Source of the DNA: Actinospica durhamensis
GTDB lineage: Bacteria; Actinomycetota; Actinomycetes; Streptomycetales; Catenulisporaceae
NCBI RefSeq assembly: GCF_018139695.1
Contig: NZ_JAGSOG010000034.1
Coordinates: forward strand, 1 to 47,657
Direction of reading: 5' to 3'
Length of the DNA stretch: 47,657 nt
Shown here: positions 33,170 to 42,435 of the stretch, piece after piece
How positions within the stretch are numbered: position 1 is the first letter of the stretch
Layout: each line of letters begins with the position of its first letter
Program-made: the position numbers and the translations under genes
The notes under the pieces: model-generated
The model's input: the letters and a program-made list of their open reading frames with translations, nothing else
What the model was told of the DNA's origin: nothing
Databases searched by the model: none

Positions 33170-33335
33170 CGACTGGTACCGCCTTCTCGCTAGGGTGGAT
33201 CGAGTCGAGCCCGGCTTGCGGGTCCGGTGCCCCCCAAGTATCGGCCACGCGCGACCCCGGCCGGATGCACTCCCGGCGTTATCGTGTGCTCTTCGTTACA
33301 GACACCCGGTAGACACGTCGGCTATTGTGCGTCTG

Positions 33336-33378
33336 AAGGATCCGGGCAGCGAAGCCCCCGGGTCCTTGTTTGCTTTTT
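33336..33378 (+). terminator. Intrinsic terminator or attenuator upstream of glnR
   Basis: An 11-base stem (33336-33346 with 33357-33367, one mismatch) is followed at once by a T-rich run (TTGTTTGCTTTTT). This is the strongest classical terminator in the window, yet it lies 52 bases upstream of the glnR ATG on the same strand, with no gene in front. It may be a leader attenuator or the end of a short RNA from a promoter near 33270-33330. Confidence 0.7.
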
Positions 33379-33429
33379 ACGCGCAGGTTACGAAACCCGC
33401 ATGCCGCCCGGCGGAAGGAGCCCCACCTC

Positions 33430-34137
33430 ATGGCCACGCTGCTCCTGTTGACCAACGCTCTCGCGCCCTCCACCGAAGTGCTGCCCTCTCTCGGCCTGCT
33501 CCTGCACACCGTGCGCGTCGCGCCCGCCGAGGCGTCCGCGCTGATGGACGCGCCGCCCGCGGACGTGCTGCTGGTCGACGGGCGCCGCGAACTACCCGCC
33601 ACCCGGTCGCTGTGCCGGCTGCTGCGCACCACCGGCCTGGACTGCCCGATGCTGCTGATCACCACCGAGGGCGGGCTGGCCGCGGTCACCGCCGAGTGGG
33701 GCGTGGACGACGTCCTGCTCGACACGGCGGGCCCGGCCGAGCTCGAGGCGCGCATCCGGCTGTCGTTGGGACGGCTGGCCGCCGCCTCCGGTTCCGAGGA
33801 CCTGCCGCTGGAGATCCGCAACGGCGACCTCGTCATCGACGAGGCCACCTACACCGCGCGGCTGCGCAACCGGGTCCTGGACCTGACCTTCAAGGAGTTC
33901 GAGCTGCTCAAGTACCTCGCGCAGCACCCGGGCCGGGTCTTCACCCGGGCGCAGCTGCTGCAGGAGGTCTGGGGCTACGACTACTTCGGCGGCACCCGCA
34001 CCGTGGACGTGCACGTACGGCGGCTGCGGGCGAAGCTCGGCACGGACAACGAGCAGCTGATCGGCACCGTGCGCAACGTCGGCTACCGCTTCGTCAACCC
34101 GGAGAAGCGCGGCGAACGCGAGGCCGTGGCCGTCTGA
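33430..34137 (+). CDS. glnR: Global nitrogen regulator GlnR
   Basis: The 235-residue orphan OmpR-type regulator begins [21 protein letters not shown] and keeps the GlnR receiver features, including Asp50 in VDGRR. The effector domain is nearly invariant in this family ([49 protein letters not shown]). GlnR controls glnA, amt and other nitrogen genes, without a cognate kinase. Compared with S. coelicolor GlnR the C-terminal tail is short. GGAAGGAG lies 9 bases before the ATG. It may be preceded by an attenuator. Confidence 0.96.
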   Translation: MATLLLLTNALAPSTEVLPSLGLLLHTVRVAPAEASALMDAPPADVLLVDGRRELPATRSLCRLLRTTGLDCPMLLITTEGGLAAVTAEWGVDDVLLDTAGPAELEARIRLSLGRLAAASGSEDLPLEIRNGDLVIDEATYTARLRNRVLDLTFKEFELLKYLAQHPGRVFTRAQLLQEVWGYDYFGGTRTVDVHVRRLRAKLGTDNEQLIGTVRNVGYRFVNPEKRGEREAVAV

Positions 34138-34192
34138 GGATCCGCCCGCGCGAGATCCACCCGCACGCCGGTCGGACATCTAGTCTGAGGAC

Positions 34193-35122
34193 ATGCGCGA
34201 ACAGACTGCGGGAGCTTTGACCCAGGCCGACCGGGAGCGGGTGGCCGAGCTGGTCGCGGCGGCGGCCGAGGCGGACGGGCACGTGCCGCTGTCCGAGGAG
34301 GCGCGGCTGGCCGTGGCCCACGGGCGCGAGGGCACCGTGCACCTGATCGAGCACGGGGCGCACGGCGCGGTGCTCGGGTACGCCTACCTCGGCGCGCCGG
34401 ACGAACCGGGGCCGGACGGCACCGTCTCCGGACGCGGCTGCGAGCTGGTCATCGCCCCCCAGGCACGCGGCGCCGGGCTCGGCACGCTGCTGGCCCGCAG
34501 TGCGCTGGCGGCGGGCGCGGTGCGGTTCTGGGCGCACGGCGCGCATCCGGCCGCGCGGCGGGTGGCCGCCCGGCTCGGCCTGCGCGAGTCGCGCGAGCTG
34601 CGGCTGCTCGAGATCACCGGCTGGGCGCCGAGCGCGCTCTCGCCCCGGGCCCCCGAGGGGATCTCGCTGCGCGCCTTCCGCCCCGGCGAGGACGACGAGG
34701 CCTGGCTCGCCCTGAACGCCGCGGCCTTCACGCACCACCCGGAGCAGGGCCAGTGGACCGCGCGGGACCTGGCCGAACGCATGGCAGAGCCCTGGTTCGA
34801 CCCGGCCGGGTTCTTCCTGGCCGAGCGGCTCGGCCCGAGCGGGCTGAGCGAACTGGCCGGATTCCACTGGACCAAGACCCACCCGGCCGGCGCGTACGGG
34901 CCCGAGCCGGTGGGCGAGGTGTACGTGCTCGGGGTCTCCCCGAAGGCGCAGGGCCTCGGGCTCGGCAGGGTCCTGCTGCACTCGGGCATGGCCTATCTGA
35001 CCGCACGCGGCTATCGCACCGTGGTGCTCTACGTGGACGGGGACAACACCGCCGCCGTCCGCCTCTACGAGCAGGCCGGATTCCGTACCCGCTCGGTGGA
35101 CCTCGAGTATCGGGTGCGTTGA
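34193..35122 (+). CDS. mshD: Mycothiol synthase MshD
   Basis: MshD acetylates Cys-GlcN-Ins with acetyl-CoA to complete mycothiol. The 309-residue protein has two GNAT domains: the first contains [16 protein letters not shown] and the second [20 protein letters not shown] with [25 protein letters not shown] (34181-34186) ends 6 bases before the ATG, which suggests a nearly leaderless mRNA, although no -35 is visible. mshA is about 17 kb away in the same window. Confidence 0.93.
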   Translation: MREQTAGALTQADRERVAELVAAAAEADGHVPLSEEARLAVAHGREGTVHLIEHGAHGAVLGYAYLGAPDEPGPDGTVSGRGCELVIAPQARGAGLGTLLARSALAAGAVRFWAHGAHPAARRVAARLGLRESRELRLLEITGWAPSALSPRAPEGISLRAFRPGEDDEAWLALNAAAFTHHPEQGQWTARDLAERMAEPWFDPAGFFLAERLGPSGLSELAGFHWTKTHPAGAYGPEPVGEVYVLGVSPKAQGLGLGRVLLHSGMAYLTARGYRTVVLYVDGDNTAAVRLYEQAGFRTRSVDLEYRVR

Positions 35123-35171
35123 GGGGCCGCGATCGGGTAGAGCGAGGAACAGCACCGAGAATCCGTGCGGA

Positions 35172-35193
35172 GTCTACCTTCCGTTCACCCGGC
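35172..35193 (+). promoter_or_regulatory. Candidate PHO box upstream of ppk
   Basis: Two adjacent 11-base units, GTCTACCTTCC and GTTCACCCGGC, end 17 bases before the ppk start. The second has the exact GTTCACC core of PhoP sites. ppk is a known PhoP target in Streptomyces. The closeness to the start codon means the transcript would have a very short leader, or that the true start lies further downstream. Confidence 0.45.
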
Positions 35194-35210
35194 TATGCGA
35201 GGGTTGGATC

Positions 35211-37358
35211 ATGGATCAGCCTGTGGACCCGAGCCCCGCGTCCGCGTCCCGATTCCTCGACCGGGAAGCGTCCTGGCTGCAGTTCAACAGCCGGGTGCTC
35301 GACCTCGCCGAGGACCGCGACGTGCCGCTGCTGGAGCGGGCCAAGTACAGTGCGATCTTCGCGAACAACCTGGACGAGTTCTTCATGGTGCGGGTGGCCG
35401 GCCTCAAGCGCCGGATAGCCACCGGCGCGGCCGGAGCCACCGCGAGCGGGCTGAGCCACCGCGAGGTGATGCAGCGCATCCACGCCTCGACCCGCGAGCT
35501 GATGCACCGCCACGCCACCGGATTCCAGGAGCACCTGCGCCCCGAGCTGGCCGCGCACGGGATAGAGATCGTCGACTGGGCCAAGCTGACCAAGGCCGAG
35601 CAGGACGAGCTCTACGTGCTCTTCCGGGAGCGGATCTTCCCGGTGCTCACCCCGCTGGCGGTGGACCCGGCGCACCCGTTCCCCTACATCTCCGGGCTCT
35701 CGCTGAACCTGGCCGTGCTGGTGCGCAACCCGGTCAGCCAGCACGAGCACTTCGCCCGGGTGAAGCTCCCCCCGCTGCTGCCGCGCTTCATCGAGGTGGC
35801 CGAACAGCGCTACATCCCGCTCGAGCAGGTCATCGCGGCGCACCTGCCGCACCTGTTCAACGGCATGGAGGTGCTCGGCTGCCACACCTTCCGGGTGACC
35901 CGGAACGAGGACGTGGAGATAGACGGGGAGGACTCGCAGAACCTGCTCGAGACCCTCGAGCGCGAGCTGATGCGCCGCCGGTTCGGCCCGGCCGTGCGGC
36001 TCGAGGTCGAGGAGACCATCGACCCGGGCGTGCTCGAGCTGCTGGTGCGCGAGCTCGGCATGGTCGAGGCCGAGATCCTGCGGCTGCCCGCCCCGCTCGA
36101 TCTGACCGGGCTGTTCGCGGTGGCCGGGGAGGACCGGCCGGAGCTGAAGTACTCGCCGTTCGCCGCCGCGGTGCACCAGGACCTGGCCGAGTTCGAGTCG
36201 AGCGCCGGGATCGACGTGTTCGCCGCGATGCGCCAGCACGACGTCCTGCTGCACCACCCGTACGACTCGTTCTCCAGCTCGGTCCAGGCCTTCCTGGAGC
36301 AGGCCGCGGCCGACCCGGACGTGCGCGCGATCAAGCAGACCCTCTACCGCACCAGCGGCGACTCCCCGATCGTGGACGCGCTGGTGGACGCGGCCGAGGC
36401 GGGCAAGGAGGTGCTCGTCCTGGTCGAGATCAAGGCCAGGTTCGACGAGCACGCCAACATCGCCTGGGCGCGCACCCTGGAGCAGGCCGGCTGCCACGTC
36501 GTCTACGGCCTGATGGGCCTCAAGACGCACTGCAAGCTGTCCCTGGTGGTGCGTCAGGAGGGCAACAAGCTGCGCCGCTACGCCCACATCGGCACCGGCA
36601 ACTACAACCCGAAGACGGCGCGGCAGTACGAGGACCTGGGCCTGCTCACCTGCGACCCGCTGGTCGGGGAGGACCTGACCCACCTGTTCAACCGGCTCTC
36701 CGGCTACTCGCGCACCACCAGCTACCGGCGGCTGCTGACGGCCCCGCACGGGCTGCGCGAGTCGCTCATCGAGCGGATCGAGGGCGAGCACAAGAAGGCG
36801 CTCAGCGGCCGGCGCGCCCTGGCCCGCACGGCCAGGATCCGGATGAAGATGAACTCCCTGGTGGACGAGGGCGTCATCGACGCGCTCTACGCCGCCTCGC
36901 AGGCCGGGGTGAAGGTCGACCTGGTGGTGCGCGGGATGTGCGCGCTGCGTCCGGGCGTGCCCGGCCTGTCCGAGAACATCAGGGTGCGCAGTGTGCTCGG
37001 CCGCTTCCTGGAGCACTCGCGGGTGTACGTGTTCGGCGACGACGTCTCCGCACCGGCCGGGGCGCGCACCGCCCCGGAGCCGGCCCAGGTCTGGATCGGC
37101 TCGGCGGACATGATGCACCGCAACCTCGACCGCAGGGTGGAGGCGCTGGTGCGCATCGGCGAGGCCACACACCGCAGTACTCTGATTGAATTGATCGATT
37201 CCGTGTTCGCCGAGGACGCAGTCTGCTGGGCCCTTGGCCCGGACGGCGAGTGGACCCGGAACACGCCGCCGGACGGCGTGCCGCCACGGGACGTGCAGAA
37301 GGCGCTGATCGACGCGCGCAACCAACAGTCCGCCGCCCGGCGGGCTCGGATGGGATGA
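35211..37358 (+). CDS. ppk: Polyphosphate kinase 1
   Basis: The 715-residue enzyme makes polyphosphate from ATP and can act in reverse. The N domain begins [21 protein letters not shown], with the [17 protein letters not shown] helix. The catalytic core includes His459, the autophosphorylated residue, in [16 protein letters not shown], and downstream [21 protein letters not shown]. Length is typical. It leads a run with a CHAD protein and a MutT1-like hydrolase, a phosphate and polyphosphate module also seen in mycobacteria. Confidence 0.96.
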   Translation: MDQPVDPSPASASRFLDREASWLQFNSRVLDLAEDRDVPLLERAKYSAIFANNLDEFFMVRVAGLKRRIATGAAGATASGLSHREVMQRIHASTRELMHRHATGFQEHLRPELAAHGIEIVDWAKLTKAEQDELYVLFRERIFPVLTPLAVDPAHPFPYISGLSLNLAVLVRNPVSQHEHFARVKLPPLLPRFIEVAEQRYIPLEQVIAAHLPHLFNGMEVLGCHTFRVTRNEDVEIDGEDSQNLLETLERELMRRRFGPAVRLEVEETIDPGVLELLVRELGMVEAEILRLPAPLDLTGLFAVAGEDRPELKYSPFAAAVHQDLAEFESSAGIDVFAAMRQHDVLLHHPYDSFSSSVQAFLEQAAADPDVRAIKQTLYRTSGDSPIVDALVDAAEAGKEVLVLVEIKARFDEHANIAWARTLEQAGCHVVYGLMGLKTHCKLSLVVRQEGNKLRRYAHIGTGNYNPKTARQYEDLGLLTCDPLVGEDLTHLFNRLSGYSRTTSYRRLLTAPHGLRESLIERIEGEHKKALSGRRALARTARIRMKMNSLVDEGVIDALYAASQAGVKVDLVVRGMCALRPGVPGLSENIRVRSVLGRFLEHSRVYVFGDDVSAPAGARTAPEPAQVWIGSADMMHRNLDRRVEALVRIGEATHRSTLIELIDSVFAEDAVCWALGPDGEWTRNTPPDGVPPRDVQKALIDARNQQSAARRARMG

Positions 37359-37446
37359 GTGCCCGGCGCGCGAGCGCCACAGCGGGCACCGATTATCGAG
37401 GATTCGTGATGTGGACCCGGCGGGGTGGAGGCAGGTGAGAGCGAGC

Positions 37447-38340
37447 ATGGACCCGAGCGCGGGCGAGGTGCTGCGCATCTACCTGGCCGAACAGAGCAAC
37501 GCCTTCCTGGCCCAGCTTCCGCGGCTGCGCCAGGACAAGCCCGAGGCCGCGCACAAGCTGCGGGTGGCCTGCCGCCGCACCCGCTCCGTGCTGCGCACCT
37601 TCCGGCCGGTGTTGGACAAGGCCTGGGCGGACGGGCTGAGCGCGCAGATCGCGGCGTTGACCGACGTGATCGCCCCGGAGCGGGACATCGAGGTGGTGCG
37701 CGAGCGGCTGCTCGGCGCCCTCGAGCGCTACGGCACGGACGACCCCGGGGTGCTGCGGGCGCACACGCTGCTTGACCGGATGCTCGGGCGGGACTACGCC
37801 ACGGCGCACGACGCGACCCTGGCCACGCTGGCCGGGCCGAGCTTCCACGCCCTGGCCGACCGGATCGCCCTGGCCCCGCAGACCGTCGCCTCGACGGAGG
37901 GCGTGCTCGGCCAGCCGGCCGAACGGGTGCTGCCGCCGCTGGTGCGGGCCGAGTTCGCGCACGTGGTGCGGCGGGCGGCGTCGGTGGACCCGCAGGGCGA
38001 GGACGAGCCCTGGCACAAGCTGCGGATCTCGGCCAAGCGGGCCAGGTACGCGGCAGAGGTCTGCGTCCCGGTGATCGGCATCCCGGCCGAGGCCTTCGCC
38101 GCGCAGCTGACCAGGCTGACCGAGGAGCTCGGCCAGCAGCAGGACGCCGCGGTGGCCGGCGAGGTGGTGCTGCGGGCGGCGCAGTCGCCGCGGATCGCGA
38201 CCAGCACCGGCTTCGTGCTCGGCCGGCTGCTCGGCGAGTGCCGGGCCGAGATCGCCCGCTCGCGCCGCACCTTCCCGGAACTGTGGACCTCGGCCACGGC
38301 ACCGTCGTACCGCGCCTGGTTCGCGGAGGAAGTACGCTGA
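37447..38340 (+). CDS. CHAD domain protein
   Basis: The 297-residue helical protein carries two conserved His/Arg/Lys-rich helices, AHKLRVACRRTRSVLRTFRP and PWHKLRISAKRARYAAEV, which form the basic, polyphosphate-binding surface of CHAD domains. No CYTH triphosphatase domain is fused. Lying between ppk and a Nudix enzyme, it probably binds polyphosphate granules. ATG 37447 is chosen with AGGTGAG about 7 bases upstream; an in-frame GTG at 37435 or 37411 is possible. Confidence 0.87.
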   Translation: MDPSAGEVLRIYLAEQSNAFLAQLPRLRQDKPEAAHKLRVACRRTRSVLRTFRPVLDKAWADGLSAQIAALTDVIAPERDIEVVRERLLGALERYGTDDPGVLRAHTLLDRMLGRDYATAHDATLATLAGPSFHALADRIALAPQTVASTEGVLGQPAERVLPPLVRAEFAHVVRRAASVDPQGEDEPWHKLRISAKRARYAAEVCVPVIGIPAEAFAAQLTRLTEELGQQQDAAVAGEVVLRAAQSPRIATSTGFVLGRLLGECRAEIARSRRTFPELWTSATAPSYRAWFAEEVR

Positions 38341-38346
38341 TCCGCC

Positions 38347-39321
38347 ATGGCGACGCACATGATCGACTCCGGCAGGATCAAGGCGGCGGGAGCGCTGCTG
38401 TGGCGTGACGGGGCGCACGGCCCCGAGATCGCGCTGATCCACCGGGAGCGCTACGACGACTGGTCCTTCCCCAAGGGCAAGGCCGAGCCGGGCGAGCACG
38501 CCCTGGTCACGGCGCTGCGCGAGGTGCAGGAGGAGACGGGGCATCGGGCGGTGTTCGGCCGGCGGCTGCCGAACACCGAGTACGAGGTGCTCGGCCGGCC
38601 CAAGCGGGTGCGCTACTGGGCCGGGCGCAGCGTCGAAGAGGTCGAGTTCACCCCGAACGAGGAGGTGGACCGGCTCGAGTGGTTCGGGCCCGAGGCGGCC
38701 GCGGCCCGGCTGACGAATCCGCTGGACCACGGGGTGCTCGAGGTCTTCCTCGCCGCGCCCGCGCACACCTTCCCGGTGATCCTGCAGCGGCACGCCAAGG
38801 CCGAGCACCGCGGCCCGCTCTACCGCGACGACCTGGCCAGGCCGCTGGCCCCGCACGGGCGGCAGCAGGCGCTCTCGCTGGCCGAACTGCTCGCGGGCTA
38901 CGGCCGGCTGCGGGTGGTCAGCTCCCCGGCGGTGCGCTGTGTCGCGACCGTCCGCCCTTACACCGATCTGCGTGCACTGACGCTGGAGACCGACGCGGCG
39001 CTGACCGAGCAGTCCTACGTCCACGCGCCGCGGGCCGTGGTGGCCTGGCTCAAGGATCTGGTGGCGCGCCGTGAGGGCACCGTGGTGTGCACCCACGGCC
39101 CGCTGCTCGACGAACTGATCGCGGCTGTGCTCTACAGCCCTGACCTGGGCGGTTCGGTGCGCCTCGACGACGGCCCGACGCTCCAGGGCAAGCCCTGGGA
39201 TCCGGCCACCGCGGATCAGTGGGCGAACGAGTCGATCGCCCCGGGCGGCGCCTGGGTGCTGCACTTCGCCGTGGACACGGACCGGACCGGCCTGGTGGCC
39301 GTGGACAAGCTCAAGCCGTAG
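38347..39321 (+). CDS. MutT1-like Nudix hydrolase fused to histidine phosphatase
   Basis: The 324-residue protein has a Nudix box (G44, E50, R58, E59, E62, E63, G65) in the first half and, from about residue 143, a histidine phosphatase domain with LQRHAKA (His149) and a later THG motif. This fusion is the mycobacterial MutT1 architecture, which hydrolyses 8-oxo-(d)GTP and diadenosine polyphosphates, and is likewise next to ppk. The ATG lies 6 bases after the CHAD stop. Confidence 0.92.
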   Translation: MATHMIDSGRIKAAGALLWRDGAHGPEIALIHRERYDDWSFPKGKAEPGEHALVTALREVQEETGHRAVFGRRLPNTEYEVLGRPKRVRYWAGRSVEEVEFTPNEEVDRLEWFGPEAAAARLTNPLDHGVLEVFLAAPAHTFPVILQRHAKAEHRGPLYRDDLARPLAPHGRQQALSLAELLAGYGRLRVVSSPAVRCVATVRPYTDLRALTLETDAALTEQSYVHAPRAVVAWLKDLVARREGTVVCTHGPLLDELIAAVLYSPDLGGSVRLDDGPTLQGKPWDPATADQWANESIAPGGAWVLHFAVDTDRTGLVAVDKLKP

Positions 39322-39372
39322 CAAGATCGTCATCTGTAGCAGAGCCGTGACGCGTTGTACCGACGCAACTGG

Positions 39373-39401
39373 TTGAGGTGCGCCCCCGATTCACGGATAA
39401 T
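39373..39401 (+). promoter_or_regulatory. Predicted promoter of the large secreted protein
   Basis: TTGAGG (39373-39378) and GATAAT (39396-39401) are separated by 17 bases, close to the vegetative sigma consensus. Transcription would begin near 39408, giving a 60-base leader with a small GAGGCC/GGCCTC hairpin. Confidence 0.65.
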
Positions 39402-39468
39402 AAAGGGCTTATCTGCTCTTGGAGGCCGCACGCCCGGGCCTCACCGACTTCGTACCCTGGGGGGTTCC

Positions 39469-42051
39469 ATGCGCCTGCGCGTATTCGGCGCGCTCACCCT
39501 GTCCATAGCCGTCGCGGGCACCATCGCTCCGCTGACCTCGGCTCAGGCCACCACCGCCACCGCGCACGACGGCTCGACCGTCGGCACCGCGGCGACCGAG
39601 TTCTACTTCGCCAGCGGGGCCGGCGATTACATCGGCGCCGGGGCGACGGTGGACTACACGAACCCGACCGTCTCGGTCTCCGCCGATCTCAGCACGGTCA
39701 CCGTGAGCGCGGGCGGCGCCGGCGCCTGGACACTGACTCTGGCCGCCCCGACGGGCCAGGCCCTGACGGCGGGCACCACCTACACCGGCGCCCTGCGCTT
39801 CGCGAGCGCGAGCGCACCCGGCATCTCCGTGTACGGCGACGGTCGCGGCTGCAACAACGACTACGGCAGCTTCACCGTCACCGAGATCTCGGCGACGAGC
39901 GTGAACGCGACCTTCAGCCAGACCTGTGAGTCGACCACGGCGGCGCCGCTGGTCGGCTTCATCCGCTACAACGCCACGCTGCCGACCACGGTGCCCACGC
40001 TGGCCTCGACCGCGCAGCCGATCACCGACCCGGCGAACTCCGGCAGCACGGCGGCCTCCGCAGGCAACGAGTTCTCGTTCCTGAGCGCCTCCGGGGACTA
40101 CATCGGCGGCGGCTCGCCGGCCGACTACACCGGCTCGAGCGTGACCGCCACCGGCGATCTGGGCAAGGTGACGGTATCGGCGGGTCCGTGGACCCTGAAC
40201 CTCGCGGCTCCGTCCGCCGAGCAACTCGTTCCCGGCACCTACGTCGGCGCGACCCGTTATCCGTTCAACACCGGTAGCGCGCCCGGCATCACCGTGTCCG
40301 GCAACAGCCGTGGCTGCAACAACGACTACGGCACGTTCACGATCTATCAGATCGCCTCGGACTCGACCGGCGCGCTGACGCAGCTGAACGCGACCTTCAG
40401 CCAGACCTGCGAGTCCACCACCGCCCCGGCGCTGGTCGGCTTCATCCGGTACAACGCGACGACGGCGACGCCGATCCCGACGCTGCCGCCCACCGCGACG
40501 CCGACTCCCACCCCGACTCCGACTCCGACCCCGACGGCCACCGCGACTCCGCCGGCGCCGCTCAACGCCGTGCTGACGGTGTCGACCGGTGTCTCCGAGT
40601 CCAACGGCGAGACGGTCGTGGCCCTGAACGCATCGGGCTCCACCGGGACCGACTCCTTGGCCACCTACTCGTTCTCGTTCGACGACGGGACCGCGGCGAC
40701 GCTCTCGCAGAACCCAGTGGCCTCCGTGCTGAAGTACGAGGGCACCTACGAGGTCACCGTCACGATCACCGACGGGGGCCGGACCTCGATCTCCAGCCCG
40801 CTCTGGCTGACCGTCGGTGACGGCTACCACGCGGTCACCCCGCAGCGGCTGCTCGACACCCGCAACGGCACCGGCGGCACCAAGGGCCCGGTCGCGAAGA
40901 ACGGCAAGGCCACCATCACCCTGCCGACCTCGATCACCAACTCCGGCCACGGCAGCCTCAGCGCCGTCGTGATCAACCTCACGGTGACCAGCCCGACCGC
41001 GGTCGGCCTCGTCACGGCGTACTCCACCGGACTCTCGCAGAACCCGACGACCTCGAACCTGAACTACTCCAAGGGCGAGACCATCGCGAACCTGGTCACC
41101 GTCCCGGTCCTGCCGGGCGGCAAGGTGGTCCTCTCGGTCAGCTCCGGCGGCACCGAGCAGCTCATCGCCGACCTCGAGGGCTACTACACCGCGGGCAACG
41201 ACCCGACCAACGCCGGATACGGCTCGGTCACCCCGACCCGCATCCTCGACACCCGCCACGACACCGGCGGAGCCGGCGGCCGGGTCGCGGGCGGCAAGAC
41301 CATCAAGCTCAAGCTGCCCTCCTCGGTCCCGACCGGGACCACGGCGATCGCGATCAACGTGACCGCGGTCGCGCCGAGCAGCTCGGGCTTCGTCTCGGTC
41401 TTCCCGGACGGCACCACCCCGAACACCTCGAACCTCAACTTCCCGCCGAACGCCAACGTGCCGAACCTGGTGATCGTGTCCGTCCCGGCAGACCGCACGA
41501 TCGACTTCAAGAACGGCGGCAGCGGAGCGGTCGACATCCTGGCCGACTTCGACGGGTACTTCTCCCCGTCGGCGACCTCGAAGTTCGTCCCCTCCTTCCC
41601 GGTGCGCATGTTCGACACGCGCAAGGAGGGCGGGGCGCTCCCGGCCTACAACTACGAGGTCTTCCCGATGTCCTATGCGCTGCAGGTGCCGACCTCGGCA
41701 CTGACCGCCGCGCTCTACAACGTCACGGTGACCGCGCCGACCGCCTCCGGGTACGTCAGCGTCGTACCGGACCCGATCAACGCGGTGCCTTCGGTCTCGA
41801 ACCTGAACTTCAGCAAGGGCGAGACGATCGCGAACGCGGTGCTGGCGCCGATCAGCAACGGTGACCAGGACTTCTTCAACGGGTCCCCGAGCGGTTCGAT
41901 CCAGCTGATCTCGGACTTCTTCGGCTACTTCGCCAAGCCCCAGACCACCATGGCCCCGCCCTCCTCGCCGAGCGCCGTCTCGGCCAAGGGCAACGCCGTG
42001 CAGGAGCCGGCGGCGTCGCTGAGCTCGGCCCGGGTGTTCGCGCTGCGCTGA
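39469..42051 (+). CDS. Large secreted protein with duplicated N domains, PKD and three LDTR/SNLN domains
   Basis: The 860-residue product has a signal peptide (LRVFGALTLSIAVAGTIA, probable cut after SAQA). Residues 44-170 and 201-332 are an internal duplication: each begins with an aromatic-rich motif ending in GDYIG, has GCNNDYG in the middle and ends TCESTT then LVGFIRYNAT, with two Cys that could form a disulfide. A Pro-Thr linker follows (about 339-364), then a PKD-like domain (364-449) and three LDTR/SNLN domains (about 450-582, 583-703, 705-828). GGGGGG lies 4 bases before the ATG. A cell-surface role is likely. The domains match those at 21.5-24.4 kb. Confidence 0.82.
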   Translation: MRLRVFGALTLSIAVAGTIAPLTSAQATTATAHDGSTVGTAATEFYFASGAGDYIGAGATVDYTNPTVSVSADLSTVTVSAGGAGAWTLTLAAPTGQALTAGTTYTGALRFASASAPGISVYGDGRGCNNDYGSFTVTEISATSVNATFSQTCESTTAAPLVGFIRYNATLPTTVPTLASTAQPITDPANSGSTAASAGNEFSFLSASGDYIGGGSPADYTGSSVTATGDLGKVTVSAGPWTLNLAAPSAEQLVPGTYVGATRYPFNTGSAPGITVSGNSRGCNNDYGTFTIYQIASDSTGALTQLNATFSQTCESTTAPALVGFIRYNATTATPIPTLPPTATPTPTPTPTPTPTATATPPAPLNAVLTVSTGVSESNGETVVALNASGSTGTDSLATYSFSFDDGTAATLSQNPVASVLKYEGTYEVTVTITDGGRTSISSPLWLTVGDGYHAVTPQRLLDTRNGTGGTKGPVAKNGKATITLPTSITNSGHGSLSAVVINLTVTSPTAVGLVTAYSTGLSQNPTTSNLNYSKGETIANLVTVPVLPGGKVVLSVSSGGTEQLIADLEGYYTAGNDPTNAGYGSVTPTRILDTRHDTGGAGGRVAGGKTIKLKLPSSVPTGTTAIAINVTAVAPSSSGFVSVFPDGTTPNTSNLNFPPNANVPNLVIVSVPADRTIDFKNGGSGAVDILADFDGYFSPSATSKFVPSFPVRMFDTRKEGGALPAYNYEVFPMSYALQVPTSALTAALYNVTVTAPTASGYVSVVPDPINAVPSVSNLNFSKGETIANAVLAPISNGDQDFFNGSPSGSIQLISDFFGYFAKPQTTMAPPSSPSAVSAKGNAVQEPAASLSSARVFALR

Positions 42052-42080
42052 TCGCGAAGCCCTGATCCAGCCCGCAGTTC

Positions 42081-42124
42081 CCCGGTGCCCCGGACCGTTC
42101 TCGGTCCGGGGCACCGGGCATTTT
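42081..42124 (+). terminator. Rho-independent terminator
   Basis: A perfect 17-base-pair stem (42081-42097 with 42102-42118) with a 4-base loop is followed by CATTTT. It ends the secreted-protein transcript. Confidence 0.92.
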
Positions 42125-42213
42125 CCGATAATCAGCCAGTAGGACCGTGACTGGAACAGTGGACGCTCGTTGCGCTGAGTGAGATCGGTCGGTTTCGCAG
42201 TGAGGAGATCACA

Positions 42214-42375
42214 GTGAACAGCACCACCCAGCTCCGCGCCCGCAAGCTCGCACCCGCGCAGATGGCGCACCCGGTGCACGGCCTCGTGGCCATCGCCAAC
42301 GGTCCCGACTACTGCCTGTGCGGCAACCTCTGGCCCTGCCGCCCGATCGAGCTCCCGGCCGTCACGGCCCGCTGA
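42214..42375 (+). CDS. 53-residue protein with CxCGNxWPC motif
   Basis: The frame starts at GTG 42214 with GAGGAG 6 bases upstream. It encodes a basic N terminus and then DYCLCGNLWPCRPIEL, in which Cys34, Cys36 and Cys42 form a compact motif seen in small actinobacterial proteins of unknown function. It could bind a metal or form a disulfide. It is flanked by a terminator and the stop of the convergent VirB4-like gene, so it is probably monocistronic. Confidence 0.65.
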   Translation: MNSTTQLRARKLAPAQMAHPVHGLVAIANGPDYCLCGNLWPCRPIELPAVTAR

Positions 42376-42435
42376 GCCGCGGTCAGCCGCGACCGCACCC
42401 CGCCTTCCCGCAGCCCGCTGATCCGCCCGCGCGGC

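Noticed and set aside
40495-40545. Short repeated units resembling a CRISPR or minisatellite
   Set aside because: They are Pro-Thr codon repeats in the linker of the secreted protein; there are no spacers.
39409-42279. A 956-residue minus-strand frame
   Set aside because: It is antisense to the secreted protein, rich in Arg, Gly, Val and Asp, with no recognisable domain. High GC keeps such frames open.
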